Source: Pseudoalteromonas luteoviolacea (GTDB taxonomy: Bacteria > Pseudomonadota > Gammaproteobacteria > Enterobacterales > Alteromonadaceae). Taken from it: DNA of 64,000 nt. Of this stretch, positions 45,540-54,019 are shown piece by piece; position 1 is the stretch's first letter, and each line of letters begins with the position of its first letter. A model generated the notes under the pieces. That model did no database searches. It was not told the DNA's origin and worked only from the letters and a program-made list of their open reading frames with translations. The stretch lies in the NCBI RefSeq assembly GCF_001750165.1, contig NZ_CP015411.1:1578001-1642000 (forward strand), read 5' to 3'. The position numbers and the translations under genes were made by a program.

Positions 45540-47159
45540 TTGTCACTCACTGTATCTTGGGAATATGACTTGAGTCAGAGATTATCTGCTTGGACCAATC
45601 GCTTTAAGAATGTTGTTGTTTCTTGGTTGATTTGCTCATTTCTTTTTGGTCTTCTATCCATTTTTATCTATATCCAACATGCTGAATTTAATAAAGCATC
45701 TATAAGGGCGATAGCTGAACGAGTGATGATTGAGTTTGGCACTCAGTTGGATAATGTGGATACCTTTTTACATCATGCCGATAACATAGATGTTCAATGC
45801 TCTGATTCAGCTATTTGGCAAATGCGGCAGTTTGTATTTAAACACCCAGCAGTGAGTGAAATAGGCATAGTTAACCCCAATGGAGAGCTAATTTGTAACT
45901 CGTTTGGATTACTGCCTTCGCCTATGTTTATCAGTGAACCCCCTAAAAAGCGAGGGCTTAGGTATCACGGGCCTATTATCTCTGAATTTTTACAGGTATC
46001 GGCATTTGTATTGGCAAGAACTCGACATGATGGTTATGAAGTGAATGCACTTTTACCTACTGATTGGATAAACGACATGCTCCATCCCAGTAAGTATAAT
46101 GGCCTCGATTATATTGCAATTGTAGACAGTGATACAGGCGTGCCTATATTTTTGCAAGGTGAGTATAGTTTACCACTTGGCCACGCGCTTTTTCCATTAT
46201 TGCAGAGTATGGAGTTGGAAAAACAGTTTGATGACCAAACGCGTAAATTTCTATATTTGAAACCGTTTCCAAATGTGCCTCAGCTGTCTGTATTGGTTAC
46301 TAAGAATGCACGGTTTATGGGGCTACCCAGCCCAATCTGGCTAATGGCTCTGTGTTTTATGTATAGCTTGTCTTGGCTTGGTCTGGTCTTGATACTGAAT
46401 CATTATGATAAACGTGTACTCAGCAGCCGGGCTCTATTGTTGAGTGCACTGACCCGTCATGAATTGTTCAATGTCTATCAGCCTCTGGTGGATGCACAGC
46501 AGCAAACTGTAATGGGTGTTGAAGTGTTGATCCGTTGGATGCATCCCATTGAAGGGGAGTTAGGGCCGACTTATTTTGTACCTGAAGCGGAGCGAGACGG
46601 TACGATATTAGAGATGTCACTGTATCAAATTGATAAAGCGATAGCGGATTTAAGATCTGTTTTAGCTGCTAACCCTGATTTTAAAGTGTCATTCAACGTG
46701 AACGGTTATTTACTAGGATGTCCGAGCTATATAAAAAAACTGTGTGAAGCTAAGTCGGTTTTCCATAATTTAACGATTGAACTTACTGAACGTGATGTAT
46801 TGTCTGAAACGAAAATCAAGTCTGTCTTACAACGTCTGAAAGATTTGGGGGTTGAAATTGCAATCGACGATTTCGGGACAGGCTATTGTGGTTTGCAATA
46901 TTTGCAAAGCTTTCCAATTGATCTTCTCAAAATAGATCAAAGCTTTGTTGCCTCCATCGGGCTTGCTAACTTGCAATCTCCAGTTTTAAACGCAGTGATA
47001 GAAATGGCTGACAAATTGGATAAAAAGTTAATTGCAGAAGGTGTTGAGACACAATTGCAAGCTAACTACTTGAGCGCGCGAGGTGTGAATGTACATCAAG
47101 GGTGGTTTTACCATAAGGCGTTAAGAGCTGGGGTATTAAAAAAGCTGCTTAGAGGTTGA
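45540..47159 (+). CDS. CSS-type EAL-domain cyclic di-GMP phosphodiesterase
   Basis: A 539-residue membrane protein. A first helix (~26-46) is followed by a periplasmic sensor domain of the CSS-motif type (~47-255) with Cys residues at QCSDS and LICNS, the redox-sensing pair of this family. A second helix (~262-283) leads to the EAL domain (~295-539). Active-site residues are conserved: EVLIRW (E of the signature), FNVNGYLL, ELTERD, DDFGTGYCGLQYL, LKIDQSF and AEGVET, so it should hydrolyse cyclic di-GMP. The start is uncertain: TTG at 45540 is used because no ATG precedes the first helix in frame. Confidence 0.9.
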   Translation: MSLTVSWEYDLSQRLSAWTNRFKNVVVSWLICSFLFGLLSIFIYIQHAEFNKASIRAIAERVMIEFGTQLDNVDTFLHHADNIDVQCSDSAIWQMRQFVFKHPAVSEIGIVNPNGELICNSFGLLPSPMFISEPPKKRGLRYHGPIISEFLQVSAFVLARTRHDGYEVNALLPTDWINDMLHPSKYNGLDYIAIVDSDTGVPIFLQGEYSLPLGHALFPLLQSMELEKQFDDQTRKFLYLKPFPNVPQLSVLVTKNARFMGLPSPIWLMALCFMYSLSWLGLVLILNHYDKRVLSSRALLLSALTRHELFNVYQPLVDAQQQTVMGVEVLIRWMHPIEGELGPTYFVPEAERDGTILEMSLYQIDKAIADLRSVLAANPDFKVSFNVNGYLLGCPSYIKKLCEAKSVFHNLTIELTERDVLSETKIKSVLQRLKDLGVEIAIDDFGTGYCGLQYLQSFPIDLLKIDQSFVASIGLANLQSPVLNAVIEMADKLDKKLIAEGVETQLQANYLSARGVNVHQGWFYHKALRAGVLKKLLRG

Positions 47160-47160
47160 G

Positions 47161-47182
47161 AAAGCCCCTCTTGGGGGCTTTA
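47161..47182. terminator. Bidirectional terminator between convergent EAL and GH13 genes
   Basis: An 8-bp stem AAAGCCCC/GGGGCTTT (47161-47168 and 47174-47181) lies directly after the EAL gene's stop and 15 bp before the end of the convergent GH13 gene. It can serve both transcripts. Confidence 0.8.
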
Positions 47183-47195
47183 GGGGTCATCTGTA

Positions 47196-48818
47196 TTAGA
47201 TAGATGCGAAGTAGCATCCGTAACCGGGCAGGGTTACTTTATTTGCTTGTAGCGTACCAGTATGGTGTGCCAGTTCATCCATGGAATCCTTTATGCTTTG
47301 TTCGACCACAAATTCAGAGGTTTGTTCCGTCAAATTGAATAAACAAAGCAACTTTTTGTCTTCCTGTGTTCTATAGAAGGCTAAAATAGGCTCATCCGTA
47401 GCAATAAATTCAATATCACCGCTAATCAGTTCAGGGCGTGTTTTGCGCCACGCTAAAAATGCGCGATATTGTGCCAAGATAGAATCATCATCTTTTTCTT
47501 GCAGATTGACGGCTGTTTGGCTGTGTGCTTCTGCGACTGGCAACCAAGGCTTGCCATCGGTGAAACCTGCATGCGCTTGCTCAGTTGACCATGGCATGGG
47601 AGTACGACAGCCATCTCTGCCTTTAAAGTTTGGCCAGAAAGTGATCCCATAAGGATCTTGAAGATCTTCAAATGCAACCTGTGCTTCACCTAATCCAAGT
47701 TCTTCACCTTGATACATACACACGCTGCCACGTAGTGAGCCAAGTAAAGCGGTAAGCATTTTCACTTGCTGAGGGTTCACCGTTTGGCCGTCTTTGGACC
47801 AGCGACTGGCTACACGTTCAACGTCATGGTTGCTAAATGCCCAACATGGCCAGCCTTCGGTCATCACAGCCTCTAGGCGTGACACCGTTTCGCGAATATA
47901 TTCAGCGCTGTAGTCATTGGTCAGTAGCTCAAAGCTATATCCCATATGCAGTTTGTCACCACCGGATGTGTACTCTGCCATGGTTTTAAGTGAGTCTTCT
48001 GATGAAATCTCCCCTAAACTGACCGTACCCGGATACTCGTTAAGTAGGGCACGGATCTCAGCCATAAAATCCAAGTTTTCCGGTTGAGTATTATTGTAAT
48101 AGTGGTACTGGAACGCGTAAGGATTGTCTTCGCTAAACCCTCGACCCTGTCTCAACTCTTTTGGTTTAGCAGGGTTGTCTTTCAGTTCACTATCATGGAA
48201 GCAGAAGTTAATCGCGTCCAAACGGAAGCCGTTCACACCTTTATCGAGCCAGAATTTGACGTTGTCTAACACCGCTTGACGAACTTGCGGATTGTGGAAG
48301 TTTAAGTCTGGCTGCTCAGTCAAGAAGTTGTGTAAATAGTACTGACATCTTCTTGGCTCCCATTGCCACGCAACACCGCCAAAAATGGATAGCCAATTAT
48401 TAGGCGGGCTGCCATCTGGTTTAGCATCTGCCCACACGTACCAATCAGATTTTTCATTGTTTTTATCTTGACGGCTTTCGACAAACCACGGGTGCTCATT
48501 GGACGTGTGACTGAGAACTTGATCAATTATAATTTTTATATCACGCTGATGCGCTTGAGCAATCAAGTTGTCAAAGTCTTCAATATTACCAAACATAGGA
48601 TCAATATCTCGATAGTCACTGATATCGTATCCAAAGTCTTTCATCGGCGATTTAAAAAATGGGGATATCCAAATCGCATCAACGCCTAATGATTTTATGT
48701 AATCAAGACGTTCTATGATGCCATTAAGGTCACCAATACCATCACCTTTGGTGTCTTTAAAACTGCGTGGGTAAACCTGATAGATTACCGCACCTTTCCA
48801 CCATTCATTTTGCGCCAT
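47196..48818 (-). CDS. GH13 alpha-glucosidase (oligo-glucosidase type), cytoplasmic
   Basis: A 540-residue glycoside hydrolase of family 13 (alpha-glucosidase/oligo-1,6-glucosidase group). The TIM-barrel regions are intact: WWKGAVIYQVYPRSFKD, region I (DQVLSHTS), region II GFRLDAINF with the nucleophile Asp, region III SLGEISSED with the acid Glu and region IV FSNHDVERV with the transition-state Asp. A C-terminal beta domain follows. No signal peptide, so it trims maltose or maltodextrins inside the cell. ATG 48818 has a GGAG site; the longer frame to 48851 is not needed. A TGCATACGTATGCA palindrome lies 130 bp upstream, shared in type with the receptor and amylase genes. Confidence 0.93.
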   Translation of the reverse strand: MAQNEWWKGAVIYQVYPRSFKDTKGDGIGDLNGIIERLDYIKSLGVDAIWISPFFKSPMKDFGYDISDYRDIDPMFGNIEDFDNLIAQAHQRDIKIIIDQVLSHTSNEHPWFVESRQDKNNEKSDWYVWADAKPDGSPPNNWLSIFGGVAWQWEPRRCQYYLHNFLTEQPDLNFHNPQVRQAVLDNVKFWLDKGVNGFRLDAINFCFHDSELKDNPAKPKELRQGRGFSEDNPYAFQYHYYNNTQPENLDFMAEIRALLNEYPGTVSLGEISSEDSLKTMAEYTSGGDKLHMGYSFELLTNDYSAEYIRETVSRLEAVMTEGWPCWAFSNHDVERVASRWSKDGQTVNPQQVKMLTALLGSLRGSVCMYQGEELGLGEAQVAFEDLQDPYGITFWPNFKGRDGCRTPMPWSTEQAHAGFTDGKPWLPVAEAHSQTAVNLQEKDDDSILAQYRAFLAWRKTRPELISGDIEFIATDEPILAFYRTQEDKKLLCLFNLTEQTSEFVVEQSIKDSMDELAHHTGTLQANKVTLPGYGCYFASI

Positions 48819-48948
48819 GCACGATTCTCCAGCTTTGTGCAGTGAAGCCACTTCTTAAAGCGAGTTAAGTCAGCTAAAAGTATAAAGTGGTTCTGGTCGT
48901 TAATATTGTCGAAAAGCATACGGCATGCATGCATTTGAGTAAAAAAAC

Positions 48949-48962
48949 TGCATACGTATGCA
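48949..48962. promoter_or_regulatory. LacI-type operator candidate 1 (GH13 glucosidase)
   Basis: A perfect 14-bp palindrome TGCATACGTATGCA, 131 bp upstream of the glucosidase start. Near copies occur before the TonB receptor and the amylase operon. Even-length palindromes with central CG are typical of LacI-family sugar regulators, so a maltose-type regulator is inferred. Confidence 0.75.
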
Positions 48963-49079
48963 TTTAAAATATTATGGATATTTGACAAAATTCTGACATT
49001 TGAAGGTTTACTAATTCAACTTTACCAATTTATAGTGAACAAGGTTTGGGGTCAGGTTTTATAAGCGCTTGGATTGCTA

Positions 49080-49098
49080 AAATTGGTAATACCAATTT
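49080..49098. promoter_or_regulatory. 19-bp perfect palindrome, GntR/PdhR-box-like
   Basis: AAATTGGTA-A-TACCAATTT. It fits the known PdhR-type pattern ATTGGTnnnACCAAT. It lies in the 656-bp space between the glucosidase and receptor genes, about 260 bp from one start and 380 bp from the other. It could also be part of a dispersed intergenic repeat. Apart from this palindrome and two ATACGTAT sites, I see nothing in this intergenic space. Confidence 0.5.
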
Positions 49099-49306
49099 CA
49101 TGCTAACTTATTCAACACGCATTTATATGCGATTTTTAATGCCATACTTTGGTTAGCTATCGCTTGCGTTACACGCTTGTAAAATATAATTAAATGCATT
49201 GCTCAAGTTGTTAAATTTGATTGCTTTCTAAATAAGCTCAATAAAAATAATGGGTTACAATCTTTAAACCCCAATTTTTTCGATAAGCATACCCGCTCAT
49301 CAATCT

Positions 49307-49322
49307 TTGAATACGTATGCAT
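49307..49322. promoter_or_regulatory. LacI-type operator candidate 2 (TonB receptor)
   Basis: TTGAATACGTATGCAT, an imperfect palindrome with the ATACGTAT core (49311-49318), about 155 bp upstream of the TonB-receptor ATG. It shares the 11-mer ATACGTATGCA with the two other sites. Confidence 0.75.
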
Positions 49323-49474
49323 AAAGTTGTGACGAGCCGAGCCACAGCGCTAATATTGCGGGTGACAACAAAATTAACGTCAAATGAATTTATTTTTGCA
49401 GTTTTGATATCAATCTCTGTATTAGGTAAATAACAACAAAGCGACGTACAAAAAGCTAATTGGGATAAAACATT

Positions 49475-52276
49475 ATGTCTACGTTCAAACCAAGTATGTT
49501 GACCTTGGCACTCGTTACTGCGGGTTTAAGCAATCAAGCAATTGCTGAGCAAAGTGAAGAGTCGGTAAAAAATGACCAAAAGAAAGTGGAAGTTGTAGAA
49601 GTACGTGGCTTCCGTGCAAGTATTGTTAAGTCAATTAATACCAAACGCTTTTCATCTGAAGTAGTCGAGTCTATTTCTGCTGAAGATATCGGTAAATTGC
49701 CAGATTCTTCAATTGCTGAGTCAATTGCTCGACTTCCAGGTATAACATCGCAAAGGCTGGATGGCCGTTCTAATAGAGTGACGGTGCGTGGATTTAGTGA
49801 AAATGAAGGTGCAACCACGCTGAATGGCCGCGAACAAGTGTCAATCAATGATAACCGCGGTGTAGAGTTTGATTTATACCCTTCAGAAATTATGAGCGGT
49901 GTAACCGTTTATAAAACGCCGAGCGCTAAACTTGATGCTGAAGGTGTGGCGGGTGTAATTGATATGCAAACTGTACGTCCGCTAAGTGTCAGTGATCGTG
50001 TTGTGCAAGTGAACGCGCTATATGAAAAGTCTGATTTAGGCAAACTAAACCCTGATGCCGACAATACAGGTATGCGTGGTACTTTTTCATATATTGATAA
50101 GTTCAATGATGACACCATGGGGGTTGCACTTGCTCTGACCACCACTTCTTCACCAAGCCAAGAGCAGCGCTGGAATTCTTGGGGTTACCCAGAGTTTGAA
50201 GAAAATGGTAAGCAGTACTCAATTTTAGGTGGTGCCAAACCCTTTGTTCGCTCTACAACGCTTGAGCGTGATTCTGTCATGTTTGTCTTTGAAGCTGCAC
50301 CAAATGACAAGTTGTCTATGGTATTTGATGCGCTTTATATTGATTTTAGCGAAGACAAAATCTTACGTGGTATCGAAATTCCATTTGCTTGGGGCCAAGG
50401 CCTGCTTGACCCGCAAAGTGTGTCGATAGATGAAGCTTCAGGTTTTATTACAAGTGCAATAACAGAAGGCCAAAGGGCAGTTGTACGCAATGATTACGAT
50501 TCTAAAGACGCGCAAATGCAGGCATTTGGTTTCAACGCAACTTATGAGCTAACTGATGCGACAACCATAGAAGTTGATTTAAGTCACTCGAGCGTTGAGA
50601 ACAAAATTTGGAGTTTAGAGAGTTACTCTGGCACTGGCCGTGGTGATTTGCGTGGTGCTGCTGACAATATCGGTTATACCTTTAATACTGGCAACACCGG
50701 AGCACAATTTACTCATGAGCTGGATTACAGTGATTACGACTTAATCAAAGTTGGTGGCCCACTATCATGGGGTGGGAGCTCAGCACTTAATGAGAAATAT
50801 GGTACGAACGCAGACGATCATCCATTTAAAAATACCTTACAAGATGGCTTCATTAATGCACCAGTGATTGAGGATGAAATCAATGCGCTGAGATTGGCTG
50901 CACAGCATGCGTTAGATAATGATTATATCAGTTCTGTTGAAGCAGGTATTTCTTATAAAGATCGAGATAAATCTAGAGTGTCTGAAGGTTATTTCATGAC
51001 TCTAAAAGATTTCTCGTACCCAGACAATACAGGTTTGCTTACGGTGCCTGAGCAATACCGTTTAGGCACTGCAAACTTAGACTTTATCGGTATGGGCGAT
51101 ATGATTGCCTATGATTCGCGTGCAATGGTAGCGGATGGTTATTTCTCGCTACTTGCAGAAAGCTTGACGGATGCAAGCCATGCAGCAAGAACTTGGTCAG
51201 TAAATGAAGAAGTTACAGCTGCGTTTGTGCAAGCAAATATTGATATGGAAGTAGCAGGTATGCCATTGAAAGGTAATACTGGCCTGCGTTATGTCAAAAC
51301 TGAAGTTGAGACTAAAGGTTCGAAAGCCGGTGTGGATGCACAAGGTCAAGTAATACTCGAAGATAGTAATGAGCATCATGATTATAGTCACTTGCTACCG
51401 AGCTTGAACTTATCCCTTTCGATTGATGACGAGCAAATGCTTCGATTTGGCTATGCAAAAACCATTTCTCGCGCAAGAATGTCTGATATGAATTCGTCTG
51501 TCATCAGAGCATATAAAGATGTACCGGATGAAAATGGTAACTATTGGGAGATTACTGGCGGTAATCCAGAGCTCGAACCAAAAGAGGCTGACGGCTTTGA
51601 TTTAACTTATGAGAATTACTATCACTCAGAAGGTTACTTTACAGTTGGCGCTTTTTATAAAGACATAAAGACATGGATTTTTGACTCATCGACTGAAGAA
51701 GACTTATCTGGTGTTGTGAACCCTAAAACGGGTGAAGTACCGGCAAATTCTACAGCAACCCGTAAACTTAAAGTAAACGGCGGGGGCGGTGATTTGTATG
51801 GTTATGAATTTGCAGTGACATTCCCGCTCACGATTATTCACAGTAGTATGGAAGGTTTTGGTTTAATTGCGAGCCATACTCGTATATTCCAAGATGTTGA
51901 AGATCACAACGGCCAAGTGTTTGAACTTGCAGGTTTGTCTAAGAAAATGAGTAACTTGACTTTCTACTACGAAAATCATGGCTTCCAATTTAGAGCAAGC
52001 ATGCGTAAACGCTCTGACTTTAAAGGTGATGTGTACGGCACTGGCTTTAAAACTGAACAAGTGGATATTTTGGGTGAAACAATTTGGGATGCGCAGCTAG
52101 GTTATGACTTTGGTGAAGCAGGCATTAAGTCTTTAGAAGGATTAACTGTGACATTACAAGCACAGAATATTACTGAAGAACCATTTACGTCTTTATCTGG
52201 TGACAATCACTTACAAATTCGAGATTATCAAGAGTATGGACGCGTATTCTTGTTGGGTGCAAGCTACAAGTTTTAA
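49475..52276 (+). CDS. TonB-dependent outer-membrane receptor, probably for maltodextrins
   Basis: A 933-residue receptor. Signal peptide ~1-24. A short linker with a TonB-box-like VEVVEVRGF is followed by the plug domain (~45-170), containing LPDSSIAESIARLPGIT and the plug end VTVYKTPSAKLDAEGVAGVIDM in part. The large barrel ends in LLGASYKF. The sequence type fits the TonB-dependent receptors of the Xanthomonas/Caulobacter group that import oligosaccharides. The substrate is inferred from neighbours: a GH13 glucosidase on one side and an amylase-MFS-GH15 operon on the other, with a shared operator motif upstream. Confidence 0.93.
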   Translation: MSTFKPSMLTLALVTAGLSNQAIAEQSEESVKNDQKKVEVVEVRGFRASIVKSINTKRFSSEVVESISAEDIGKLPDSSIAESIARLPGITSQRLDGRSNRVTVRGFSENEGATTLNGREQVSINDNRGVEFDLYPSEIMSGVTVYKTPSAKLDAEGVAGVIDMQTVRPLSVSDRVVQVNALYEKSDLGKLNPDADNTGMRGTFSYIDKFNDDTMGVALALTTTSSPSQEQRWNSWGYPEFEENGKQYSILGGAKPFVRSTTLERDSVMFVFEAAPNDKLSMVFDALYIDFSEDKILRGIEIPFAWGQGLLDPQSVSIDEASGFITSAITEGQRAVVRNDYDSKDAQMQAFGFNATYELTDATTIEVDLSHSSVENKIWSLESYSGTGRGDLRGAADNIGYTFNTGNTGAQFTHELDYSDYDLIKVGGPLSWGGSSALNEKYGTNADDHPFKNTLQDGFINAPVIEDEINALRLAAQHALDNDYISSVEAGISYKDRDKSRVSEGYFMTLKDFSYPDNTGLLTVPEQYRLGTANLDFIGMGDMIAYDSRAMVADGYFSLLAESLTDASHAARTWSVNEEVTAAFVQANIDMEVAGMPLKGNTGLRYVKTEVETKGSKAGVDAQGQVILEDSNEHHDYSHLLPSLNLSLSIDDEQMLRFGYAKTISRARMSDMNSSVIRAYKDVPDENGNYWEITGGNPELEPKEADGFDLTYENYYHSEGYFTVGAFYKDIKTWIFDSSTEEDLSGVVNPKTGEVPANSTATRKLKVNGGGGDLYGYEFAVTFPLTIIHSSMEGFGLIASHTRIFQDVEDHNGQVFELAGLSKKMSNLTFYYENHGFQFRASMRKRSDFKGDVYGTGFKTEQVDILGETIWDAQLGYDFGEAGIKSLEGLTVTLQAQNITEEPFTSLSGDNHLQIRDYQEYGRVFLLGASYKF

Positions 52277-52305
52277 GTAGAGCATTAACTTGAGAATATA
52301 GAAAG

Positions 52306-52336
52306 AGCCTTATCGTACCGCGATAAGGCTTTTTTA
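52306..52336 (+). terminator. Rho-independent terminator after the TonB receptor
   Basis: A perfect 10-bp stem AGCCTTATCG/CGATAAGGCT with a 5-base loop and a run of six T, 30 bp past the receptor stop and just upstream of the halogenase-like gene. Expression of the latter may depend on read-through or on its own weak promoter. Confidence 0.92.
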
Positions 52337-52353
52337 TTGTTATAGAGGTGAGC

Positions 52354-53850
52354 ATGGCTAAACGAATTCAAAATGTGTTAATTGTTGGCGGTGGCACAGC
52401 AGGCTGGCTAAGTGCATCATTGCTAAAGCGAGTACTTAAAGATCAGGTTAACATCACTTTGATTGAGTCAGATGATATTGGCACAGTCGGCGTTGGCGAA
52501 GCCAGCATTCCGCCGATGGTTAATTTTAATGCCGCACTCGGGCTCGATGAGCGCACATTTATTGAACAAACTCAAGCGACGTATAAGCTAGGTATTGAGT
52601 TTGAAGGGTGGGGGTATCAGGGTAGCCGCCACATGCATGCCTTTGGTGAAGTGGGTAAAAGCTTTCCTTTTTGCGACTTTTTTCAAGTTTGGCTCAAAGC
52701 AAAGCAGCAGGGGTTAACAGACTGCTTGGCTGAGTATTCATTGAATACTCAAGCGGCAAAAGTCAACCGATTTGCACACTTGCAACATATCCCTAGTACA
52801 CAATTACAAGGCCTTACTTATGCTTATCATTTTGATGCAGGTTTGTACGCTAAGTTATTGAGTAAGCACTCTCAGAATCAAGGTGTTAGGCGAGTCGAAG
52901 GGAAAATTACTGAGGTAAAGACTGATCCTAACACAGGGCATATCGCAGCAGTACTTTTAGCAAATGGTGAGCGATATAGTGCTGATTTATATCTTGATTG
53001 TAGCGGTTTAAAAGCCTTACTGATTGACCAAACGATGAATGTTGGATTTGAAGACTGGTCTCATTGGCTGCCTTGTGATAGTGCGTGGGCAGTGCCCAGT
53101 GAACAACTTGGTGGTGATATTAAGCCCTATACTCGCTCAATTGCAAAACATGCGGGCTGGCAATGGCAAATACCGTTGCAACATAGGGTTGGCAATGGTT
53201 ATGTATTTTCAAGCAAATTTATCTCAGAGCAAGATGCCAAAGAAGCGTTATTACACAGCTTGCCAAGTCGTCCTATGGCTGAGCCTAAATTGATTAAGTT
53301 TAAAACTGGTATGCGTCGTAAGCAATGGCAAGGTAATGTCTTTGCAGTAGGCTTGGCGAGTGGATTTTTAGAGCCTCTTGAATCAACCAGTATTCATTTA
53401 ATTCAAACATCTATATTACGCTTAATTAGACACTTTCCATTTGATGCAATAAAGGACAGTGCTATTGAAAACGTCAATATGGAGTTTGCAAATGAAATGG
53501 CACAAGTGAGAGACTTCATAATCCTTCACTATAAACTGACTGAAAGAGACGATTCGCGATTTTGGCAATGGTGTAAAAATATGTCGATCCCAGAAAGTTT
53601 ACGCAGCAAAATCACGCTCTTTGAGGAAACCGGCCACTGCGCAGCGAAAACTGATGACTTATTTCAAAACGTGGCATGGCAACAAGTGATGGTGGGGCAG
53701 GGGCTGGTGCCAAAGACTTATCATCCATTGGCAGAGCAGTTTGATGACGAGCACTTAAAAAGCTTATTGGATAGCTTAAAAGTCTTATTGCAAACCACAG
53801 TAAACAAGCTGCCAAGCCACCAAGCATTTATCGATAAAATGACGAAATAA
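52354..53850 (+). CDS. Flavin-dependent tryptophan-halogenase-family protein
   Basis: A 498-residue flavoprotein of the Trp_halogenase family. FAD-binding motif GGGTAGW (~residues 12-18) and GVGEASIP are present. A conserved lysine in YKLGIEFEGW aligns with the catalytic Lys of known halogenases, the WxWxIP motif reads GWQWQIP, and LESTSIHL contains the expected Glu. All key residues for halogenation via hypohalous acid are thus kept. These genes are known beside sugar TonB receptors in Caulobacter- and Xanthomonas-like bacteria, but their natural substrate is mostly unknown. ATG 52354 has a GAGG site; GTG 52348 is an alternative. No flavin reductase is near. Confidence 0.9.
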   Translation: MAKRIQNVLIVGGGTAGWLSASLLKRVLKDQVNITLIESDDIGTVGVGEASIPPMVNFNAALGLDERTFIEQTQATYKLGIEFEGWGYQGSRHMHAFGEVGKSFPFCDFFQVWLKAKQQGLTDCLAEYSLNTQAAKVNRFAHLQHIPSTQLQGLTYAYHFDAGLYAKLLSKHSQNQGVRRVEGKITEVKTDPNTGHIAAVLLANGERYSADLYLDCSGLKALLIDQTMNVGFEDWSHWLPCDSAWAVPSEQLGGDIKPYTRSIAKHAGWQWQIPLQHRVGNGYVFSSKFISEQDAKEALLHSLPSRPMAEPKLIKFKTGMRRKQWQGNVFAVGLASGFLEPLESTSIHLIQTSILRLIRHFPFDAIKDSAIENVNMEFANEMAQVRDFIILHYKLTERDDSRFWQWCKNMSIPESLRSKITLFEETGHCAAKTDDLFQNVAWQQVMVGQGLVPKTYHPLAEQFDDEHLKSLLDSLKVLLQTTVNKLPSHQAFIDKMTK

Positions 53851-53879
53851 TGCGGTGTATTTTAACAATATTGTTAAGG

Positions 53880-53911
53880 CGCGAAGTATCTATCATACTT
53901 CGCGTTTTTTT
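53880..53911 (+). terminator. Rho-independent terminator after the halogenase-like gene
   Basis: A perfect 10-bp stem CGCGAAGTAT/ATACTTCGCG followed by eight T residues, 30 bp past the stop. Confidence 0.95.
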
Positions 53912-53937
53912 ATATGAATAACAAATTAATCACCGCT

Positions 53938-53952
53938 TTGAATACGTATGCA
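53938..53952. promoter_or_regulatory. LacI-type operator candidate 3 (amylase operon)
   Basis: TTGAATACGTATGCA with the ATACGTAT core at 53942-53949, about 70 bp upstream of the amylase ATG. It is identical over 15 bases to the site before the TonB receptor. Confidence 0.78.
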
Positions 53953-54019
53953 AGTGGTTCAACACTGGGCTGCAAGTCAGTAGACTCAATTAAAATACCA
54001 ATATGACAACAACAAGATA

